Positions 21,673-22,503 of a stretch of 22,503 bases of DNA are shown here, piece by piece. Source of the stretch: a virus; the IMG/VR virus record IMGVR_UViG_3300025141_000844, positions 1-22,503 of that record. One strand, written 5' to 3'. The position numbers were made by a program, and so were the translations under genes. Position 1 is the stretch's first letter. Each line of letters starts with the position of its first letter. The notes under the pieces are model-generated. The model did no database searches and had not been told where the DNA came from. It was given only the letters and a program-made list of their open reading frames with translations.

Positions 21673-21992
21673 TATCCTAAATAACACCAAACAGCGCCGC
21701 TGCCAAGTGTAATGGAAGTCCATCTTCCATATACTGTAACACCAGCTATTAATGTCTCACTTGCAGATAAAGCATCTCCATTACCACTGCCGTCTGCAGT
21801 TGAAGCTCCTGCTGTATTTACATAATCATCAGTCTCAGCTACAAGAGCGCTGATAGCTGAAGTTTCTGTAGCTGTAATAGCAACTATAACTCCACTTTTT
21901 GGTGTATGGGCTGATGTATCTTTTGCAAGAAAAGAACCACATTGCCCAAGCTGAGCATTTTTAGCCTCTACTGAATTTAGTTTTATTTTCAT
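21672..21992 (-). CDS. Small virion-type beta protein
   Basis: This 106-residue protein is rich in Ala, Ser, Thr and Gly. It has beta-type stretches (SGVIVAITATETSAISALV) and a C-terminal TVYGRWTSITLGSGAVWCYLG. The YGRWT-x-I-x-L-x-S-G-x-V-x-x-YLG ending is one I associate with small proteins near the head genes of environmental phages, possibly decoration proteins. GAGGT lies about 6 bases before the ATG, within the overlapping end of the upstream gene (ATGA). The structural role is inferred. Confidence 0.6.
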   Translation of the reverse strand: MKIKLNSVEAKNAQLGQCGSFLAKDTSAHTPKSGVIVAITATETSAISALVAETDDYVNTAGASTADGSGNGDALSASETLIAGVTVYGRWTSITLGSGAVWCYLG

Positions 21993-22294
21993 TTCGGTAC
22001 CTCGTTATAATTATAACATATACTATCTACAAGCCTATGTTTACAAATATCAATTCTTCCATGACCATTGTCATGTTTCTTAGCGCATTCTCTCACGTAA
22101 AATTGTTCTGCTATTTCAAAACTATTAGTACGTTTTGCTATTTCTCCATCTACATCAACAAAGTATGAGTAACTCGCAGGGTAAGTCAGAGCTTCGGTAG
22201 TTCCATCTTGATATGCCTTAGTTCGGGTGACCCCGGGTGTGTTATTTTTATGAATCCTAACACGATGACCCTGACTACACCTGCGTACTATCAT
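21989..22294 (-). CDS. Hypothetical protein with several Cys and His
   Basis: This 101-residue protein overlaps the next gene by 4 bases and shares one base with the previous stop. It begins MIVRRCSQGHRVRIHKNN and later has VRECAKKHDNGHGRIDICKH and VDSICYNYNEVPK. The four Cys and several His could bind a metal, but they are not in clear CxxC knuckles. The middle (PASYSYFVDVDGEIAKRTNSF) looks beta-rich. GAGG 4 bases before the ATG supports the start. No family is recognised. Confidence 0.6.
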   Translation of the reverse strand: MIVRRCSQGHRVRIHKNNTPGVTRTKAYQDGTTEALTYPASYSYFVDVDGEIAKRTNSFEIAEQFYVRECAKKHDNGHGRIDICKHRLVDSICYNYNEVPK

Positions 22295-22503
22295 TATGCC
22301 TCAGCTTCCACCAATTCAGCTTCTTCTTCGGCTTCAGGTTCTTTTAGAGACTCTCGGAGCATATTAACGAATGCTTCCTTGCCTACGTCCAACTGCTGTT
22401 TCATAAAAGCATTTGTATTCAGCTTGTTCTGCATATCATTAATATGATTAAGAATCTGTTTTGATTCATCCGACATCTCTTCTATGACATATTCATTGCC
22501 ATC
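22294..22503 (-). CDS. Small acidic-tailed phage protein, 5' end outside window
   Basis: The frame is open to the right edge, giving at least 69 residues. The internal ATG at 22476 has no spaced ribosome site, and the residues before it (DGNEYVIEEM) continue the fold, so I treat the gene as truncated. The pattern DGxEYxIxxxSxExKxxL followed by a helical, Gln/Asn-rich stretch resembles short marine-phage proteins I recall as DUF6447-like. The C-terminus is extremely acidic (EPEAEEEAELVEAEA). The function is unknown; the proximity to head-type genes suggests a structural or assembly role. Confidence 0.55.
   Translation of the reverse strand, partial: DGNEYVIEEMSDESKQILNHINDMQNKLNTNAFMKQQLDVGKEAFVNMLRESLKEPEAEEEAELVEAEA

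Noticed and set aside
1-22503. tRNA genes, CRISPR arrays, integrase or transposase genes, attachment sites
   Set aside because: Nothing of the kind was recognised on either strand by eye; a dedicated scan could still find a degenerate tRNA.

Overview
The window is a 22.5-kb piece of an AT-rich double-stranded DNA bacteriophage genome, probably a podovirus-like or otherwise short-tailed phage from an environmental source. The evidence is very dense packing (most neighbouring genes overlap by 1 to 29 bases), a phage recombination and replication set on one strand, and virion and lysis genes on the other. No tRNA, rRNA, integrase, transposase or CRISPR array is visible. The host cannot be named. 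A possible tiny lipoprotein would fit a Gram-negative host, but only weakly. Family assignments come from recognising motifs by eye, not from a database search.

Left arm (1-6095, + strand): DNA-metabolism genes. In order these are the end of a small membrane protein, two unknown small proteins, a structured intergenic stretch (650-778), a small membrane ORF, a Rad52/Sak-like single-strand annealing protein, a probable ssDNA-binding partner, a small unknown protein, a DnaB-type replicative helicase with an unusual Walker A loop, two unknown proteins, a Holliday-junction-resolvase-like PD-(D/E)XK protein with an altered active site, an unknown protein behind a GC-rich hairpin, an orphan beta-class DNA methyltransferase, a small SSB-like protein ending DVPF, a gene that seems to start at CTG, and a zinc-ribbon protein. 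Together they suggest replication fork unwinding, annealing-based recombination, junction processing and DNA modification.

The arms meet head-on at 6093-6164, where an inverted repeat contains the stop codon of each flanking gene.

Right arm (22503-6162, - strand): virion and lysis genes, transcribed leftward. From the right edge come small virion-type proteins, a run of seven short membrane-protein genes (two of only 30 and 41 codons) leading to an M15-family peptidoglycan peptidase (endolysin), an 876-residue tail protein, a 230-residue fibre-like protein, then a sigma70-like promoter with a palindrome. After it come four or five probable internal or ejected virion proteins. The largest has 1,900 residues and begins with three copies of a Y-x-x-Y-L-x-R motif. 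Terminase, portal, major capsid protein and DNA polymerase are not in the window.

The strongest leads are the CTG-initiated gene filling an apparent gap, two structured hairpins that each lie between a Shine-Dalgarno sequence and an AUG (one able to form an H-type pseudoknot), the triplicated N-terminal motif of the giant protein, the helicase Walker A change, and the crowded membrane-protein lysis block.
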